A stretch of 8,955 nt of DNA, from contig CAJLFU010000059.1 in assembly GCA_905205995.1 (NCBI GenBank), forward strand, positions 1-8,955, read 5' to 3'. This DNA is from an uncultured Haemophilus sp. GTDB lineage: Bacteria; Pseudomonadota; Gammaproteobacteria; Enterobacterales; Pasteurellaceae. Both the position numbers and the translations under genes were made by a program. Positions 6,375 to 8,955 of this stretch are shown here, piece by piece (position 1 is the stretch's first letter; the number at the start of each line of letters is the position of its first letter). Below the pieces are notes generated by a model. That model was given only the letters and a program-made list of their open reading frames with translations. It did no database searches and was not told where the DNA came from.

Positions 6375-6401
6375 TGTTTTTCATTGTAATAATGAAAAAT
6401 A
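6375..6401 (+). terminator. A/T-rich hairpin between the second lipoprotein gene and glyA
   Basis: TTTTTCATT (6377-6385) pairs perfectly with AATGAAAAA (6391-6399) around a GTAAT loop. It can extend by a G-T and a T-A pair. The stem is almost all A-T and has no T run right after it, so as a terminator it is doubtful. It may instead shape the leader of glyA. Confidence 0.3.
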
Positions 6402-6457
6402 TGGTCGAAATTTTTGATTAAGTTTTTGCCTAGAAACAGGTAAACTATACATAAATA

Positions 6458-6465
6458 ATGCAAAC
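6458..6465 (-). promoter_or_regulatory. Possible PurR half-site before glyA
   Basis: ATGCAAAC matches seven of eight bases of one PurR operator half (ACGCAAAC). The opposite half is not present. It lies 15 bases before the glyA start codon and touches its ribosome site region. In E. coli glyA is a PurR target with an imperfect operator, so weak control is conceivable, but a single half-site is poor evidence. Confidence 0.2.
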
Positions 6466-6480
6466 AACGAGGAAAACACA

Positions 6481-7746
6481 ATGTTTAAAAAAAGTATGAA
6501 CATCGCTGATTACGATCCGGTTCTATGGCAAGCCATTCAGGACGAAAATCGTCGTCAAGAAGAGCATATCGAGCTTATCGCATCAGAAAACTATGCGAGT
6601 CCACGAGTAATGGAAGCGCAAGGTTCTCAGTTTACTAACAAATATGCAGAAGGCTATCCAGGTAAACGTTACTACGGCGGTTGTGAGTACGCAGACATTG
6701 TGGAGCAGTTGGCGATTGATCGCGCGAAAGAGTTATTTGGTGCGGATTATGTGAATGTACAACCACACTCCGGTTCACAAGCGAATGCAGCAGTATATGG
6801 TGCATTAATCAATGCCGGCGATACCATTTTAGGGATGGATTTAGCACACGGTGGTCACTTAACTCATGGGGCGAAAGTGAGCTTCTCTGGTAAAATCTAT
6901 AATTCTGTACTTTATGGTATCACCGCTGACGGTTTAATCGACTATGAAGATGTGCGTCAAAAAGCATTAGAACATAAACCAAAAATGATCGTGGCAGGTT
7001 TTTCCGCTTATTCTCAAGTGGTAGATTGGAAAAAAATGCGTGAAATCGCGGATGAAGTGGGCGCGTATTTATTTGTTGATATGGCTCACGTTGCGGGCTT
7101 AATCGCTGCAGGTTTATATCCAAACCCATTACCATACGCACATGTTGTAACAACAACTACTCATAAAACCTTAGGTGGTCCACGTGGTGGTTTAATCCTT
7201 TCTTCTTGTGGCGATGAAGAGCTTTATAAACGCTTGCAATCTTCTGTTTTTCCTGCAAACCAAGGTGGTCCATTAGTTCACATTATTGCGGCGAAAGCAG
7301 TATGTTTCAAAGAAGCATTAGAGCCAGCTTATAAAGAATATCAAGCAAACGTGATTAAAAATGCGAAAGCGATGGTGGAAGTGTTCAAACAACGCGGTTA
7401 TGACGTAGTTTCAAATGGCACAGAAAACCATTTATTCTTAGTCAGTTTCATCAAACAAGGCTTAACCGGTAAAGCAGCAGATGCAGCGCTAGGTAAAGCG
7501 AATATCACCGTTAATAAAAACTCCGTACCAAATGATCCACAAAAACCATTTGTGACCTCTGGTATTCGTGTTGGTACACCGGCTGTGACTCGTCGTGGCT
7601 TTAACGAACAAGACTGTCGTGAACTAGCAGGCTGGATGTGTGATGTATTAGATGCATTAGGCAAAGAAAACGAAGATCAAGTGATCGCAGCAACCAAAGA
7701 AAAAGTATTGGCAATCTGCAACCGTCTTCCTGTTTACGCAAGCTAA
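6481..7746 (+). CDS. glyA: Serine hydroxymethyltransferase
   Basis: This cytoplasmic pyridoxal-phosphate enzyme converts serine and tetrahydrofolate to glycine and 5,10-methylene-tetrahydrofolate. Glycine is the substrate of PurD, and the one-carbon unit feeds the formyl donor of PurH, so the three enzymes are linked metabolically. The 421 residues compare with 417 in E. coli. Visible motifs are HIELIASENY, NKYAEGYPGKRYYGG, LAHGGHLTHG, FVDMAHVAG, the PLP-lysine motif TTTTHKTLGGPRGG (Schiff-base K229, codon at 7165) and FVTSGIRVGTPAVTRRG near the C-terminus. At 258-263 it has PANQGG, where E. coli and most relatives have PGxQGG. The ATG at 6481 is preceded by GAGG at 6469-6472 with eight-base spacing. 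A strong terminator follows. A gene of its own transcript is likely, because 115 bases separate it from the lipoprotein gene. Confidence 0.98.
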   Translation: MFKKSMNIADYDPVLWQAIQDENRRQEEHIELIASENYASPRVMEAQGSQFTNKYAEGYPGKRYYGGCEYADIVEQLAIDRAKELFGADYVNVQPHSGSQANAAVYGALINAGDTILGMDLAHGGHLTHGAKVSFSGKIYNSVLYGITADGLIDYEDVRQKALEHKPKMIVAGFSAYSQVVDWKKMREIADEVGAYLFVDMAHVAGLIAAGLYPNPLPYAHVVTTTTHKTLGGPRGGLILSSCGDEELYKRLQSSVFPANQGGPLVHIIAAKAVCFKEALEPAYKEYQANVIKNAKAMVEVFKQRGYDVVSNGTENHLFLVSFIKQGLTGKAADAALGKANITVNKNSVPNDPQKPFVTSGIRVGTPAVTRRGFNEQDCRELAGWMCDVLDALGKENEDQVIAATKEKVLAICNRLPVYAS

Positions 7747-7766
7747 TTTTTAATCATTGTTAAAAG

Positions 7767-7803
7767 AAACGGTGACATCAATAAAGGATGTTGCCGTTTT
7801 TTA
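7767..7803 (+). terminator. Rho-independent terminator after glyA
   Basis: A 13-pair stem runs from 7767-7779 to 7787-7799, with two G-T pairs and a seven-base loop. It contains ACGG paired with CCGT and is followed by Ts through 7802. It lies 20 bases after the glyA stop and should end that transcript efficiently. Confidence 0.88.
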
Positions 7804-7879
7804 TTTCAATTTTTCTATGCCCTACTGAGGATGGGAAAGGCTAATTGATTGATATTATAGTAACAATTTTTCTGAGTAA

Positions 7880-7908
7880 TTGAATAGTTGAATAGAATAC
7901 TATATTAT
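7880..7908 (+). promoter_or_regulatory. Candidate promoter for the secreted-protein gene
   Basis: A -35-like TTGAAT (7880-7885) and a -10-like TATTAT (7903-7908, five of six) are separated by exactly 17 bases, about 43 bases before the ATG. The glyA terminator lies upstream, so this gene needs its own promoter. Confidence 0.55.
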
Positions 7909-7934
7909 TCAACTGAATGGTAAATATATTCAAG
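7880..7934. promoter_or_regulatory. Operator-like repeat cluster over the promoter
   Basis: TTGAATAG occurs twice head to tail (7880-7887 and 7888-7895). The second copy is part of a nine-base inverted repeat, AGTTGAATA (7886-7894) and TATTCAACT (7906-7914), with an 11-base spacer. A further TATTCAAG lies at 7927-7934. The repeats cover the candidate -35 and -10 boxes. Four related half-sites so placed resemble a repressor or activator binding region, but I do not recognise the regulator. Confidence 0.45.
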
Positions 7935-7950
7935 TATTAAAGGAATAGTG

Positions 7951-8427
7951 ATGAAAACTTTAACTAAAACGCTTCTTGCTGCAACTTTTGCAATCGCTTC
8001 TTTTTCAGCTTTTGCTGATACGGAAATCGATCTAACAAAATATGAAGGCGAATGGAAATTTGACAGTCAAAGTGTAGCAGCAAAACATTTTCCTAAAACG
8101 GCTAATTTAAGTATTACTCTTCAAGAGGGAAATAAGAAAAAATGTGGTAAGTCAGTTTATCATACTGAAGTAAATGGTGAGCTTGGCGAAAGAATCCATC
8201 AGTCTTTGGAGGATGTTGTCACCACATCTGAAGAATCTGAAAAATTTACAGCACTTGTAGAAGAAGGTAAGAAAATCTTCAAAGCTAAATCGATTTATCC
8301 ATTATTTGTAGAGGTTTGTGGTGAGGATGTTTTTCTTTTCAATTTAAATAGTGAAAAAGAAGGAATTGTCGTAAAAGTTAATCCTCAAAAAATGGAGAAA
8401 GCTTATATAAGCAAAGTTTTCCGTTAA
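7951..8427 (+). CDS. Small secreted (periplasmic) protein of unknown function
   Basis: This 158-residue protein is not recognised by family. It has a standard Sec signal peptide: a KTLTK basic start, a hydrophobic core and an AFA|D cleavage site after residue 22. It has no lipobox, so the mature protein of about 136 residues should be periplasmic or released. Two cysteines, C65 and C123, could form one disulfide. The mature N-terminus has YEGEWKF (31-37), a GxW pattern also found near the start of the two lipoproteins upstream, but the rest shows little clear likeness. I chose the ATG at 7951 rather than the GTG at 7948, because AAAGGA (7939-7944) is six bases from the ATG and only three from the GTG. 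It appears to be a single-gene unit between two hairpins, with an operator-like promoter. Confidence 0.85.
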   Translation: MKTLTKTLLAATFAIASFSAFADTEIDLTKYEGEWKFDSQSVAAKHFPKTANLSITLQEGNKKKCGKSVYHTEVNGELGERIHQSLEDVVTTSEESEKFTALVEEGKKIFKAKSIYPLFVEVCGEDVFLFNLNSEKEGIVVKVNPQKMEKAYISKVFR

Positions 8428-8439
8428 TCAATATACTAA

Positions 8440-8463
8440 AGAGACTGGATAAAACCAGTCTCT
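8440..8463. terminator. Hairpin terminator after the secreted-protein gene
   Basis: AGAGACTGG (8440-8448) pairs perfectly with CCAGTCTCT (8455-8463) around a six-base ATAAAA loop, 13 bases after the stop codon. The stem and position fit an intrinsic terminator, although the sequence that follows (ATTATACAT) has few consecutive Ts. Confidence 0.6.
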
Positions 8464-8542
8464 ATTATACATACCTACTCAAATTGCCACGATAGTGGTT
8501 TCAATGTTGCGGAGATTATTATCCAATTTGGTTAAAAATCTG

Positions 8543-8551
8543 ACCGCACTT
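8543..8551 (-). repeat. DNA uptake signal sequence before the Sel1-repeat gene
   Basis: Exact ACCGCACTT. Read on the minus strand it continues CAGATTTTT, a good match to the extended uptake motif. It lies about 45 bases before the next start codon. The rest of this 166-base gap holds the hairpin at 8440 and a minor CCAC-GATA-GTGG dyad at 8487-8498. Confidence 0.9.
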
Positions 8552-8593
8552 TTGTACTCAACTGAAATACATTTATCTCTCCAAAGGAAATCC

Positions 8594-8955
8594 ATGCTTA
8601 AAACATTATTTAATTTCTTTCGAAAAACTGATAAATACAGCCTTGAAACTTTACAGCAACGTGTAGAACAAGGGGATGCTGAGGCAATGTATCAGTTAGG
8701 ACGTTTTTATCATATTGGAGAGGTGGTAGAAGCTGATTACGACAAAGCGATGACGTTATATCACCGCGCGAATGCATTGGGTTATCCATTGGCGGCAAAT
8801 AATATTGGCGCACTTTATGATGATATGGGCGAGCCTGAAAAATCAGTGGAATGGTTTGAGCAAGGCATTCGTCAAGGCGATAAACGAGCGACAATCAATT
8901 TGGGACGATTCTATCTTTTAGGCATTGTCGTGGAGCAAGACACATTTAAAGGCAT
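8594..8955 (+). CDS. Sel1-like repeat protein, N-terminal part (cut by window end)
   Basis: The reading frame is open from the ATG at 8594 to the window end, giving 120 full codons. After a short basic and hydrophobic start (residues 1-11, FNFFRK) the sequence breaks into helical TPR-like Sel1 units. These are GDAEAMYQLGRFYHIGEVV (27-45), then YPLAANNIGALYDDMGEPEKSVEWF (read from 64), then GDKRATINLGRFYLLGIVVEQD (95-116). The recurring A...LG..Y..G..V..D..KA pattern is characteristic. Sel1 repeats form protein-binding superhelices. Family members act as adaptors or envelope-stress and secretion factors, so no exact role can be given. No signal peptide is convincing, which suggests a cytoplasmic location. 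AAAGGA at 8583-8588 with five-base spacing supports the start. The second unit is shortened, as it lacks the usual G-V-D stretch. Confidence 0.82.
   Translation, partial: MLKTLFNFFRKTDKYSLETLQQRVEQGDAEAMYQLGRFYHIGEVVEADYDKAMTLYHRANALGYPLAANNIGALYDDMGEPEKSVEWFEQGIRQGDKRATINLGRFYLLGIVVEQDTFKG

Noticed and set aside
6414..6451. glyA promoter from TTGATT or TTGCCT with TAAACT or TATACA.
   Set aside because: No combination gave acceptable spacing together with good matches to both boxes, so no specific promoter is claimed.
8487..8498. CCAC-GATA-GTGG dyad as a small RNA or regulatory hairpin.
   Set aside because: A four-base stem is too short to distinguish from chance in an intergenic region.
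8610..8894. 94-codon open frame on the minus strand at the window end.
   Set aside because: It lies antisense to the Sel1-repeat gene, whose repeat pattern is clear on the + strand; the minus frame shows no family features.

Overview
The window looks like chromosome from a Pasteurellaceae member of the Haemophilus influenzae type. Five exact copies of the 9-base DNA uptake signal AAGTGCGGT (or its complement) occur in under 9 kb. The A+T-rich coding style and the gene order around purH, purD and glyA also resemble Haemophilus. From memory, H. influenzae Rd has purH, purD and glyA side by side. Here about 2.6 kb separates purD from glyA, so this is probably a related species or a strain with accessory genes. 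That is inference and needs a genome comparison.

Layout, with all genes on the + strand. Positions 1-66 hold the last codons of a gene that resembles dsbD. A DoxX-family membrane protein gene (182-580) follows and is closed by a strong terminator. purH (761-2359) then has a textbook purine promoter: a perfect 16-base PurR operator abutting a consensus -10 box. purD (2552-3841) follows after a 192-base gap that holds a terminator-like hairpin and two head-to-head copies of a C-rich/G-rich dyad repeat. A DUF711 (UPF0210) gene (3866-5089) begins 24 bases after purD and is probably read from the same transcript. Two tandem paralogous lipoprotein genes (5153-5698, 5796-6365) come next, then glyA (6481-7746) with a good terminator. 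After glyA lie a small secreted protein gene (7951-8427) preceded by an operator-like set of repeats, and the start of a Sel1-repeat protein gene (8594 onward) cut by the window end.

Functionally, the core is late de novo purine synthesis (PurD makes GAR; PurH performs the last two steps to IMP) plus GlyA. GlyA produces glycine, the PurD substrate, and the one-carbon units that become the formyl donor for PurH. The DsbD tail, the two lipoproteins and the secreted protein belong to the cell envelope. The lipoproteins and the secreted protein have no recognised function. I see no CRISPR array, transposase, phage gene, tRNA or rRNA, and no gene-free stretch over 300 bases. Nothing here is clearly a new system. 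The parts most worth a second look are the accessory block between purD and glyA, the paired dyads between purH and purD, and the repeats before the secreted protein gene.
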